A model generated the notes under the pieces. It did not search any database. It had not been told where the DNA came from and saw nothing but the letters and a program-made list of their open reading frames with translations. 64,000 bases of DNA. Source: Acinetobacter sp. A2. GTDB lineage: Bacteria > Pseudomonadota > Gammaproteobacteria > Pseudomonadales > Moraxellaceae. Position numbers and translations under genes: made by a program. Numbering within the stretch: the first letter of the stretch is position 1; each line of letters starts with the position of its first letter. The stretch is from positions 1 to 64,000 of the forward strand of contig NZ_JAAZQX010000015.1 in the NCBI RefSeq assembly GCF_012371325.1. The letters are read 5' to 3'. Shown here one piece after another: positions 46,511 to 55,394 of the stretch.

Positions 46511-47716
46511 ATGAAAAACGCATATATCGTTGATGCCATCCGTACCCCATTTGGACGTTATGCAGGTGGTTTAGCACCTGTACGTGCAGATGACTTAGGC
46601 GCTCTCCCAATCAAAGCCCTCATGCAACGCAACCCATCTGTAAATTGGGAACTGGTTGATGACGTGATTTACGGCTGTGCCAACCAAGCTGGTGAAGATA
46701 ACCGTAACGTAGGTCGTATGTCTGCACTTTTGGCAGGTTTACCGTACCAAGTGCCTGCAACCACAGTGAACCGTTTATGTGGCTCATCGCTAGACGCAAT
46801 TGCGATGGCTGCACGTGCAATTAAAGCAGGTGAAGCCAACTTAATTATTGCAGGTGGTGTTGAATCAATGAGCCGTGCACCATTTGTAATGGGCAAATCA
46901 GAATCTGCTTATGGTCGTAGTCAAAAAATTGAAGACACCACTATGGGCTGGCGTTTCATTAACCCAAAACTTAAAGAAATGTACGGCGTAGAAACTATGC
47001 CGCAAACCGCTGAAAATGTAGCGGAACAGTTCAATATTAACCGTGCCGATCAAGACTTGTTTGCTTTAACCAGTCAACAACGTACAGCAGCTGCACAAGC
47101 ACGTGGTTTCTTTGATAAAGAAATTATTGCAGTGGAAATTCCACAACGTAAAGGTGAACCTGTAGTTGTGTCTGCAGACGAGCACCCACGTGCATCAACC
47201 ACAGCAGAAGCTTTGGCAAAATTGAAGCCTGTAGTAAAAGCTGAAGGTACTGTTACTGCGGGTAATGCTTCAGGCATTAACGATGGTGCCGCTGCCCTAC
47301 TGATTGCATCTGAAGAAGCGGTAGCACAACACGGTTTAAAACCACGTGCCAAAATTATTGGTTCGACTGTTGTGGGTGTTGAACCACGCATTATGGGCTT
47401 TGGTCCTGCGCCTGCCATTAAAAAATTATTGGCACAAACAGGTTTGACCATTGAACAGATGGACGTGATTGAACTGAACGAAGCCTTTGCTGCTCAGGCG
47501 TTGGCTTGTACCCGTGATTTAGGTATTGAAGATGGTTCAGAAAAAGTCAATCCAAACGGTGGCGCAATTGCTCTAGGTCACCCATTAGGTGCATCAGGTG
47601 CGCGTCTGGTGACGACTGCACTGAACCAACTTGAACAAACAGGCGGTAAATACGGTCTATGTTCAATGTGTATTGGTGTCGGTCAAGGTATTGCTTTGAT
47701 CATTGAACGTGTTTAA
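46511..47716 (+). CDS. catF: 3-oxoadipyl-CoA thiolase
   Basis: A 401-residue thiolase that cleaves 3-oxoadipyl-CoA to succinyl-CoA and acetyl-CoA. The acyl-enzyme Cys is in NRLCGSSLDAIAMA, the His in GHPLGASGARL and the base Cys in CSMCIGVGQG. The N-terminus AYIVDAIRTPFGRYAGGL is of the PcaF/CatF type. It is preceded by a 176-bp gap with palindromes and followed by a strong hairpin before catD. Confidence 0.95.
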   Translation: MKNAYIVDAIRTPFGRYAGGLAPVRADDLGALPIKALMQRNPSVNWELVDDVIYGCANQAGEDNRNVGRMSALLAGLPYQVPATTVNRLCGSSLDAIAMAARAIKAGEANLIIAGGVESMSRAPFVMGKSESAYGRSQKIEDTTMGWRFINPKLKEMYGVETMPQTAENVAEQFNINRADQDLFALTSQQRTAAAQARGFFDKEIIAVEIPQRKGEPVVVSADEHPRASTTAEALAKLKPVVKAEGTVTAGNASGINDGAAALLIASEEAVAQHGLKPRAKIIGSTVVGVEPRIMGFGPAPAIKKLLAQTGLTIEQMDVIELNEAFAAQALACTRDLGIEDGSEKVNPNGGAIALGHPLGASGARLVTTALNQLEQTGGKYGLCSMCIGVGQGIALIIERV

Positions 47717-47734
47717 TCGCTGAATGCTCTTTCC

Positions 47735-47757
47735 TCCCTCCTTGATTCAAGGAGGGA
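47735..47757. repeat. Hairpin between catF and catD
   Basis: TCCCTCCTTGA/TCAAGGAGGGA, an 11-bp inverted repeat with a one-nt centre (effective loop larger), resembling the CCCTCTCCTT unit before catF. Confidence 0.5.
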
Positions 47758-47792
47758 TCGAGAGAGGATTAAAAAAGCCTAGGATATAAAAA

Positions 47793-48569
47793 ATGCCAAC
47801 ATTTACATCAAATGATGCACAAATCAATTACCAAACTTTTGGTGATGCTGCAAAACCTGCACTGATTTTTTCAAACTCGCTCGGAACCAACTTCAAAATG
47901 TGGCAAGCACAGATTGATTTTTTCCAGCAAGATTTCTTTGTGATTTGTTATGACACCCGTGGTCATGGTGCTTCATCTGCGCCACAAGGGCCATATAGCA
48001 TTGATCAATTGGGTCAAGACGTTGTAAATCTACTTGACCACTTGAATATTGAAAAAGCGGCTTTCTGTGGTATTTCCATGGGTGGTTTGACAGGTCAATG
48101 GTTAGCGATTCATCGTCCAGAGCGCTTTAATCAGGTGGTGGTGTGTAATACTGCAGCAAAAATTGGTCAGGAACAGGCTTGGAATGACCGTGCTGCATTG
48201 GTACGTGAACAAGGTCTGCAACCGATTGCATCTACTGCAGCATCACGCTGGTTTACTGAACCCTTTATCCAAAGCAACGCGACAGTGGTCAACAATCTTC
48301 AAAACGACTTGGCAGCTGGCAGCGCCGAAGGTTATGCGAGCTGTTGCGAAGCTTTGGCTAAAGCGGATGTACGCGAACAACTCAAAGACATTACTGTGCC
48401 TGTTTTAGTGGTTGCTGGTCAGCAAGACCCTGTCACTACAGTTGCAGATGGTCAGTTTATGGTTGAACGTATTACCAACAGCCAATTGTTTGAAATCAAT
48501 GCATCGCACATTTCTAATGTGGAATTGCCAAATGAATTTAACCAAGCGGTGAAGCAATTTATCCAATAA
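47793..48569 (+). CDS. catD: 3-oxoadipate enol-lactonase
   Basis: A 258-residue alpha/beta hydrolase. The nucleophile is in FCGISMGGLTGQW, the acid in VAGQQDPVTT and the His in NASHISNVELP, completing a Ser-Asp-His triad. It hydrolyses beta-ketoadipate enol-lactone to beta-ketoadipate. It is last in the catabolic operon and ends in a textbook terminator. Confidence 0.94.
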   Translation: MPTFTSNDAQINYQTFGDAAKPALIFSNSLGTNFKMWQAQIDFFQQDFFVICYDTRGHGASSAPQGPYSIDQLGQDVVNLLDHLNIEKAAFCGISMGGLTGQWLAIHRPERFNQVVVCNTAAKIGQEQAWNDRAALVREQGLQPIASTAASRWFTEPFIQSNATVVNNLQNDLAAGSAEGYASCCEALAKADVREQLKDITVPVLVVAGQQDPVTTVADGQFMVERITNSQLFEINASHISNVELPNEFNQAVKQFIQ

Positions 48570-48600
48570 TTGCCACTTTAAAAAATATAGATTATTCAAA

Positions 48601-48630
48601 ATAGAGCTCTTTCGAGAGCTCTATTTTTTT
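48601..48630 (+). terminator. Terminator of the cat-ben-cat operon
   Basis: ATAGAGCTCT/AGAGCTCTAT with a UUCG tetraloop, then six T. It is the only strong plus-strand terminator I see from catB to catD. Confidence 0.93.
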
Positions 48631-48662
48631 ATAGAGGAATACGCAAATTAGACAGACTGGGC

Positions 48663-49832
48663 TTAAACTAGCTCCACAGCAATTGCTGTTGCTTCACCGC
48701 CACCAATACACAATGACGCAATGCCTTTTTTCGCACCAATTCGTTTAAGTGCATGAATGAGCGTCACAATAATACGTGAGCCTGAAGAACCCAAAGGATG
48801 CCCTAAAGCACACGCTCCGCCCTGAATATTCACTTTAGCAGGGTCTAAATCGAAGGCATCTATTGCCAACATCGTCACCATGGCAAAGGCTTCGTTAATT
48901 TCCCATAAGTCTACATCTGCAACAGACCAACCTGCTTTATCTAGCACTTTTTGAATCGCGCCTACAGGAGCAATGGTAAACTCAGAGGGATGCTGTGAAT
49001 TAGTCGCGTATGCCACAACCTTCGCCAATGGCTGCAATCCACGTTCTGCTGCAACTGTATCTGAGGTAATGACTAACGCGGATGCACCGTCTGAAATTGA
49101 ACTGGCATTGGCGGCTGTAATCGTGCCATCTTTTTTAAATGCAGGACGTAAACTGGCAATTTTATCGACCTTAGCATTTAAAGGCTGCTCATCCTGATCA
49201 ATTACTACCTCACCCTTACGGCTTGTTACGGTCACAGGTACAATTTCATTTTTAAAATAACCGTTTTGAATCGCATCTACCGCACGATTTAAAGAGCGAA
49301 TGGCATATTCATCTTGTTGTTCACGGGTGTAATTTTTCTTGTCTGCCATTTCTTGCGCCAATACACCCATCGACAAGCCTGTTTCAGCATCTTCTAAACC
49401 TTCCTGAAACATGTGGTCTGTGACTTTGCCATGCCCCATGCGAAAGCCCGCACGTGCTTTATCTAACAAATACGGCGCATTTGACATAGACTCCATACCA
49501 CCTGCAACCACAATTTGCGCTGAACCCGCCTGAATTGCATCTGCAGCCTGCATCACCGCTTTCATCCCAGAACCACAAATTTTATTGATGGTGGTTGCAC
49601 CTGTGCTGTCGGGTAAACCTGCCTGACGCATCGCCTGACGCGCAGGCCCTTGTTTTAAACCTGCTGGCAGTACACAACCAAAAATTACTTCATCAATATC
49701 TGTTGCACATAAGCCTGAACGGGCAACCGCTTGCTGAATCGCGACAGCGCCTAAATCGGGTGCAGTACAACTGGCCAATGAACCTTGAAATCCGCCCATT
49801 GCGGTACGTACAGCATCTACAATGACAATCAT
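48663..49832 (-). CDS. Acetyl-CoA acetyltransferase (thiolase)
   Basis: A 389-residue thiolase II with NKICGSGMKAVMQA (acyl-enzyme Cys), ALGHPLGSSGSR (His) and SLCIGGGEATA (base Cys). It condenses or splits acetoacetyl-CoA or a related acyl-CoA. It is transcribed convergently with the catabolic operon and divergently from a TetR gene, which may regulate it. It could support ketone or fatty-acid use; direct linkage to benzoate metabolism is not shown. Confidence 0.92.
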   Translation of the reverse strand: MIVIVDAVRTAMGGFQGSLASCTAPDLGAVAIQQAVARSGLCATDIDEVIFGCVLPAGLKQGPARQAMRQAGLPDSTGATTINKICGSGMKAVMQAADAIQAGSAQIVVAGGMESMSNAPYLLDKARAGFRMGHGKVTDHMFQEGLEDAETGLSMGVLAQEMADKKNYTREQQDEYAIRSLNRAVDAIQNGYFKNEIVPVTVTSRKGEVVIDQDEQPLNAKVDKIASLRPAFKKDGTITAANASSISDGASALVITSDTVAAERGLQPLAKVVAYATNSQHPSEFTIAPVGAIQKVLDKAGWSVADVDLWEINEAFAMVTMLAIDAFDLDPAKVNIQGGACALGHPLGSSGSRIIVTLIHALKRIGAKKGIASLCIGGGEATAIAVELV

Positions 49833-50266
49833 TTTTTATTCCCTTATTACCGTCTTTTTAAGTTCTTCGCGTAAAAGCCACACTTTAATTCGCTTTTAAT
49901 AACATCCCTGTGGGTTTCAAAGTAAATCACGTTAAATGTAAATCAAAAGATCAACTGATATTCAGGCAAATGGCTGAATTATGAGCTTGATTAGCGTTTA
50001 GCTTTTACTGCTACTCCCAGAAAAATAGAATAAAACGTTATAGAATCCAATTTTATTTCACCAAAATGACCTCTTTGGTTCAGTTTTATTGACAACAAAT
50101 TTCAGTTATGGATTGTGCTATTTTTCACGTAATCCGTCATCCGTAAATACATAGGTATTTTTAACCAATCATTTGTATCGGGTTTCAAGACCTTGGTGCT
50201 ATTTGCAAGCATACAAAACTGTTTTAGACTGCAACTTTGTTAGATTTGTTGTATTTGGACTATTCA
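49833..50266. other. Divergent promoter region between thiolase and TetR genes
   Basis: About 430 bp, AT-rich. I see no coding sequence. A weak inverted repeat, ACCAAA-N8-TTTGGT (50060-50079), could be an operator, but the arms are short and the sequence is otherwise unremarkable. Confidence 0.4.
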
Positions 50267-50875
50267 ATGACGACCCTACGCCAAGAAAATTTCCGACGTC
50301 GCAAAGAGAAAATTTTGGCAATGGCTGAAATTTTATTACTTGAAAATCATAATGAGATTACGCTAAGTGAACTGGCTGCAGAATTAGACATCGCCAAAGG
50401 CACAATTTATAAATATTTTAAGAGCAAAAACCAGCTGTATTTGGAACTGATTATTTTAAATGAACAGCGCTTGCTGGAAATTTCCAAAAAATATCGTGAC
50501 CATTTTAAAACTTATGTATCGCAATACATGCTGTATAACATGCTCAATTCCAATCGCACGATTTTACTGCATTCCATTGAAGAGCGACTGACCAATAACG
50601 AGCGTAAACTGAATGAGTTGTTTGAACAACTGTATGATGTACGTGAGCAACGGATTCTAGAAATTAAAGATATTACACAAGCTTATCTGGAATCATTTAA
50701 CAGTGCCATGTCTATTCGTGATTATCTGTCTTATATTTGGACAGTGACTTATGGTGCTTCGTTATTACTCAATTCTACGCATTATCAAAAAGCGATCGGT
50801 TCACGTGAGCGTTTAATTAAGTTGTATATCAATCAAGCGCTAATGACGCCAGATAAAGTATCTTCTATTGCTTAG
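50267..50875 (+). CDS. TetR family transcriptional regulator
   Basis: A 202-residue TetR protein. The N-terminal HTH is ITLSELAAELDIAKGTIYKYF, followed by KSKNQLYLELI, the usual end of helix 4. The C-terminal ligand domain is not identifiable. I choose ATG 50267 (MTTLRQENFRRRKEKI) rather than 50237, since the N-terminal basic arm normally begins here. It is divergent to the thiolase gene, its likely target, and ends in a strong bidirectional terminator. Confidence 0.87.
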   Translation: MTTLRQENFRRRKEKILAMAEILLLENHNEITLSELAAELDIAKGTIYKYFKSKNQLYLELIILNEQRLLEISKKYRDHFKTYVSQYMLYNMLNSNRTILLHSIEERLTNNERKLNELFEQLYDVREQRILEIKDITQAYLESFNSAMSIRDYLSYIWTVTYGASLLLNSTHYQKAIGSRERLIKLYINQALMTPDKVSSIA

Positions 50876-50891
50876 CCATACTCTAGGAACA

Positions 50892-50927
50892 AAAAAAATC
50901 CCAAAGTCAAAACTTTGGGATTTTTTT
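50892..50927. terminator. Bidirectional terminator between the TetR gene and cysK
   Basis: Stem AAATCCCAAAGT/ACTTTGGGATTT with a caaa loop, extended by an A-run on one side and a T-run on the other, between convergent genes. Confidence 0.92.
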
Positions 50928-50954
50928 ATAGGATTCTGACTGTCTGAAGACACA

Positions 50955-51953
50955 TCATTCTGCACTAATATCTTCAAATAAAACTGAAGATAAATAACGC
51001 TCACCGCTATCAGGTAAAATCACCACAATATTTTTCCCTGCATTTTCAGGGCGTGCTGCCAGTTTTGCTGCTGCTGCCATAGCGGCACCACTTGAAATAC
51101 CCACTAAAATGCCTTCATGCGTTGCTGTTTTACGTGCCCAGTCAATGGCTTCAGCACTTTCAATGGCAATGACTTCATCAACCAAGTCTAAATCTAGGTT
51201 CTTTGGAATAAAGTTTGCACCAATGCCCTGAATTTTATGTGGTGCAGGTGTAATTGCCTCACCACGTTTCGTTTGCCCAATAATTGGAGATTCGGCTGGT
51301 TCAACCGCAACCGTATGCAATGCCTGACCTTTCACTTTCTCAAAATAGCGAGAAATACCTGAAATAGTTCCACCTGTACCCACACCTGCCACCAGAATAT
51401 CGACCTTACCGCCTGTTGCTGCCCAAATTTCTGGGCCTGTGGTTTCTTCATGGATTTGTGGATTGGCAGGGTTATTGAACTGCTGTGGCAAATAATACGT
51501 TTCAGGCTGTTCAGTCGCCAAACGCTCTGCTTCTTCTACTGCACCTTTCATGCCTTTAGCAGGTTCTGTCAGTACCAAATTTGCCCCCAAAGCTTTCAAT
51601 ACTTTACGGCGCTCGATACTCATACTTGCAGGCATAGTCAGGGTAATGTCATAACCTTTAGCTGCTGCCACAAAAGCCAATGCAATACCTGTATTACCGC
51701 TGGTTGGCTCTACAATATGCATCCCCGCTTTTAACACACCACGTTTTTCTGCATCGGCAATTAAAGCAGCACCAATACGGCATTTCACTGAAAATGCTGG
51801 GTTACGGCTTTCAACTTTCGCCAAAACTGTTGCACCGCCTGAAATTAAACGGTTAATACGTACCAATGGTGTATTACCAATGGCTTCTGCGTTGTTGCTA
51901 TATACTGCAATGCCTAAATTTTCTGGTATTGGAAAAGCTGCATCTGTGGTCAT
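50955..51953 (-). CDS. cysK: Cysteine synthase A
   Basis: A 332-residue PLP enzyme making cysteine from O-acetylserine and sulfide. The PLP-lysine motif is [15 protein letters not shown], and the cofactor phosphate loop ([10 protein letters not shown]) and [12 protein letters not shown] are clear. I choose ATG 51953, which has AGGGAAC upstream; a longer frame to 52004 exists. Single gene, sharing a terminator with the convergent TetR gene. Confidence 0.94.
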   Translation of the reverse strand: MTTDAAFPIPENLGIAVYSNNAEAIGNTPLVRINRLISGGATVLAKVESRNPAFSVKCRIGAALIADAEKRGVLKAGMHIVEPTSGNTGIALAFVAAAKGYDITLTMPASMSIERRKVLKALGANLVLTEPAKGMKGAVEEAERLATEQPETYYLPQQFNNPANPQIHEETTGPEIWAATGGKVDILVAGVGTGGTISGISRYFEKVKGQALHTVAVEPAESPIIGQTKRGEAITPAPHKIQGIGANFIPKNLDLDLVDEVIAIESAEAIDWARKTATHEGILVGISSGAAMAAAAKLAARPENAGKNIVVILPDSGERYLSSVLFEDISAE

Positions 51954-52251
51954 GTTGTTCCCTAAATTCGTTATATACAAGATAAGATTCAATTTATCAT
52001 ACATTTTTATCTAAATTTTTGGTGAAGTTTAGCCAAAAATGTTTTATACAAAAAAATGATTAGCTTTCAAAATAATGCGAATTAGAATGTGCTCAGAGTT
52101 TCTTGTTAGTTCGTCTAGTCGTTAAATTTTCAGTTAAAATTCCAAGTCTGAATGATTCTTTGACTAAATGCCGATTTTATCGGCAGTATTGTTTGAAATT
52201 CACTATTTATTTTTTGACAATAGCCGCATATATGCCAATGTAGGGAATGCA

Positions 52252-54762
52252 ATGTCTAATAAAAGTTACAGTCGTTTCTATCGTAATTTCACACAAAAAA
52301 TCCTAGATAAGATTGTGACGCCACAAGTATTAGGCTCCACCGCTGAATTAGAACATCACTATGCACAGCGTTCCGATCAAACCCAGTTTTGTTACGTCCT
52401 ACAAGATGCTTCGTTAAGCAATACCGTATTAATAGATCAACAAGCACAATCCCGTGGTTTACCTTCTGTCTATGCGCCTCTACAAATAGCCGAGCATAAA
52501 GAAGAAAACTCAATTTTGGTACTGAATGAGAAAAAGCCTCAGCAATATGCTTATCGTTATTCTGCAAAATTAATTCGATTGATTGAAACCCTACAGCAAC
52601 ATCCTGAACAAGATGTGATGTTCGTACCTGTCACCGTGCTTTGGGGACGTTCACCCGAATATGAAGATTCTTGGCTGAAAGCCCTATTTGCCGATGCGTG
52701 GTCTACGCCCAACACACTTAAACAAACCATTAATATTTCACTGTATTCACGTGATAACTACATTGAATTTCATAAAGCAATTTCCTTACGCCAATTAATT
52801 GCACAAGCGACGCAAGAACAACCACATTTATCACCAGCACACTTTATTGAACAGCGGCTTGAGCATAATTTTAATCAGCACAAAGCCGCTATTTTGGGCC
52901 CCGACTTGTCTGACCGCCGTAATTTAATTAATGCTTTAATGAAAAGTGCAGCGGTACAACAAGCCATTCGTAAAGAAAGTATCGAACAAAAAGTAAGTAT
53001 GTTTGAGGCTGAAAACCGAGCCAAAAGCTATTTAACTGAAATTGTATCTGACTTTTCTTATTCGACCTTACGCTTTGCAGAACTGGCGCTAACTAAGTTA
53101 TGGACGCAACTTTATGACGGTATTGAAGTGCATAATTTTGACACGGTACGAGAACTGGCCAAAGATTATGAAATTGTCTATACCCCTTGCCATCGTAGTC
53201 ACATAGACTATTTGTTGTTGTCTTATGTCATTTTTAATCGTGGCTTAATGGTGCCGCACATTGCAGCGGGTATCAATTTAAACTTACCTATTGTTGGTCA
53301 ATTGATGCGCGGTGCAGGCGCATATTTTATACGCCGTACCTTTAGCGGCAATGAACTATACACTTCTGTATTTAAAGAATATTTGCATAGCTTGTTGTCA
53401 CGTAATACCCCACTCGAATACTTCATTGAAGGTGGACGTTCACGTACAGGTTTGTTATTGCCACCCAAAAAAGGCATGTTGTCGATGACTATCCAAAGTC
53501 ATTTACGTGGTGCGACTAAACCAATTGCCTTTATTCCGACCTATTTTGGCTATGAAAAGCTGCTTGAAGGCACATCATATTTAAATGAGCTGAATGGTAA
53601 ACCCAAAGAAGCTGAATCTTTATGGGGTATTTTAAATTCTGCCCGTAAAATTGAAAAAGTCTTTGGGCAAGTTTATGTGAACTTTGGTGAACCTGTATTT
53701 TTAGATGATGTACTGGCAGAAAATCAGGCAAAAGACCTCAAATTAAATATTAATGATGAATTGCCAACTTCCGTAATTCACACGGTAGATCATACCGCAC
53801 ATGCCATTTTAGAAAATATTAATAAAGCGGTGGTGATTAATCCAATTGCACTAATTTCTCTCATTTTACTCAATGCAGATCAACATGCGCTCACTGAGCA
53901 AGCCTTACTGCATCGTATCGAGTCATACCGTCAATTACTCAAACAATTATGCTATGACCCACGCATGATTATTACTCATCTTAATTCACAAGAAATTATT
54001 GAATATGCTTTAAAGCTTAAACAAGTTGAGCGCTATAACCAAGATGGCGTAGAGCAAATTCGGGTTGCAGAAAGCCAAAAAATCTTACTGAGTTATTTTA
54101 GTAATAATATTTTGCATTGCTTTATTGTGCCTGCATGTGTGGCATTAATTATTGAGCAAATGGCAGAACAAAAACATAATTTGACTGCTGCAGATTTAAT
54201 GCAAAAAATGCAGCATCTTTATCCTTATTTAAATCAAGAGTTTTTCTTGGCGTGGACACAACAAGAATTAACTCAGGAAGTTGAAAAAATTCTGGCTTAT
54301 TTTAATCAGCAAGATTGGATTCAAATGCTAGATGAACAGATTATGCCATCTGAATCACCTGAAAAACAGCAAGCGCTTTTAGCTTTGGCAGAACTAGCAA
54401 AACCAAGTTTGAATAATTTTGTGCTCATTCAAAGTTTATTACAGCGTTATAGTCCACATTTACCTTTAAACCTGAAAGTGTTAGAGAAAATGGCTAAAAC
54501 TGTGTTACAGCGTGCAGCACATACACAACAATTTAAATCGGGCTATTATTTTGACAATGCGACATTAAGAAGCTTTATTGGCAGTTTGGATCAACAAGCG
54601 CTGCTCCAGCAAACGGCTACACAAATCACGCTCGATCCGAGTTTTGGTTCCAAAATGGCAGATTATTTCTCATGGTATAACCCTGCTGTGCATCAGCTTC
54701 TTGAAGCATCTAGCGAATTTACCGAAAAAGAATTAAAGAGCTTTGAACAATTGAAAAAGTAA
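52252..54762 (+). CDS. plsB: Glycerol-3-phosphate 1-O-acyltransferase
   Basis: An 836-residue inner-membrane acyltransferase that acylates glycerol-3-phosphate to begin phospholipid synthesis. The HX4D catalytic motif is CHRSHIDYLLLSYV, and the substrate motifs GAYFIRRTFSGNELY, FIEGGRSRTG and PIAFIPTYFGYEK follow in the normal order. I choose ATG 52252 (MSNKSYSRFYRNF), with AGGGA upstream; 52168 would add 28 residues not typical of the family. Monocistronic. Confidence 0.94.
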   Translation: MSNKSYSRFYRNFTQKILDKIVTPQVLGSTAELEHHYAQRSDQTQFCYVLQDASLSNTVLIDQQAQSRGLPSVYAPLQIAEHKEENSILVLNEKKPQQYAYRYSAKLIRLIETLQQHPEQDVMFVPVTVLWGRSPEYEDSWLKALFADAWSTPNTLKQTINISLYSRDNYIEFHKAISLRQLIAQATQEQPHLSPAHFIEQRLEHNFNQHKAAILGPDLSDRRNLINALMKSAAVQQAIRKESIEQKVSMFEAENRAKSYLTEIVSDFSYSTLRFAELALTKLWTQLYDGIEVHNFDTVRELAKDYEIVYTPCHRSHIDYLLLSYVIFNRGLMVPHIAAGINLNLPIVGQLMRGAGAYFIRRTFSGNELYTSVFKEYLHSLLSRNTPLEYFIEGGRSRTGLLLPPKKGMLSMTIQSHLRGATKPIAFIPTYFGYEKLLEGTSYLNELNGKPKEAESLWGILNSARKIEKVFGQVYVNFGEPVFLDDVLAENQAKDLKLNINDELPTSVIHTVDHTAHAILENINKAVVINPIALISLILLNADQHALTEQALLHRIESYRQLLKQLCYDPRMIITHLNSQEIIEYALKLKQVERYNQDGVEQIRVAESQKILLSYFSNNILHCFIVPACVALIIEQMAEQKHNLTAADLMQKMQHLYPYLNQEFFLAWTQQELTQEVEKILAYFNQQDWIQMLDEQIMPSESPEKQQALLALAELAKPSLNNFVLIQSLLQRYSPHLPLNLKVLEKMAKTVLQRAAHTQQFKSGYYFDNATLRSFIGSLDQQALLQQTATQITLDPSFGSKMADYFSWYNPAVHQLLEASSEFTEKELKSFEQLKK

Positions 54763-54953
54763 GTTTATTGTAACTGCTCAAGTTTTTTACTTTTATTTTG
54801 ATTAAAATGTCAGCCCCTTATTTATGGTGGCTGATATTTTATCTCAAATGATATTTGTTCTCATAAAATAAGTTATAATGAATGTTATATAATTTTCTTC
54901 CACTCCCGCCTAATGTCCGCATTGGGTTTACAGCCAATTAAGAGAAAAATGCA

Positions 54954-55262
54954 ATGAACGATGGTCTTGAAATCACCTCAATGCGTGAATCTGCGGATAC
55001 CGTTGTTGGAATTTTAAAATCCTTAGCAAATAGCGACCGTCTTTTAATTCTGTGCCATTTATCTCAACAAGAGTTAAATGTGTCTCAAATTGAAGAAATT
55101 ACTCAAATTCATCAACCTACACTTTCACAACAGTTGATGATGCTACGTAAAAGTGATGTGGTAAATACACGCCGAGAAGGCAAACAAATTTTTTATTCCA
55201 TTAAAGATAAAAAAATGGTCACAGTGCTCAACACACTGTATGCCCTGTATTGCCCGCGATAA
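54954..55262 (+). CDS. ArsR-family regulator, BigR/SqrR-like
   Basis: A 102-residue winged-helix repressor with the HTH QIEEITQIHQPTLSQQLMML and the wing TRREGKQIFYSI. It has exactly two cysteines, Cys34 (LLILCHLSQ) and Cys100 (YALYCPR), at positions equivalent to the two that form a polysulfide bridge in BigR and SqrR. This makes it a candidate sensor of reactive sulfur species rather than of arsenic or zinc. It lies 132 bp upstream of a SulP transporter gene whose start is preceded by a palindrome. No sulfide:quinone oxidoreductase or persulfide dioxygenase is adjacent. Confidence 0.82.
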   Translation: MNDGLEITSMRESADTVVGILKSLANSDRLLILCHLSQQELNVSQIEEITQIHQPTLSQQLMMLRKSDVVNTRREGKQIFYSIKDKKMVTVLNTLYALYCPR

Positions 55263-55367
55263 CTTGTAATTCCTACTTGAAAATATATTTCTCAAATTTA
55301 TTTATCTAAAAGCACCTTTTCCTTCATTTGAATACAAAGACTTCTTTGCATTTTTTGTTCATAATAT

Positions 55368-55388
55368 ATCTAAATTTATGATTTAGAT
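55368..55388. promoter_or_regulatory. Palindrome before the SulP gene, candidate ArsR operator
   Basis: ATCTAAAT-ttatg-ATTTAGAT, a perfect 8-bp inverted repeat with a 5-nt spacer, six nt before the SulP start codon. AT-rich palindromes of this kind suit BigR/ArsR-type repressors. Confidence 0.55.
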
Positions 55389-55394
55389 TTTAAT

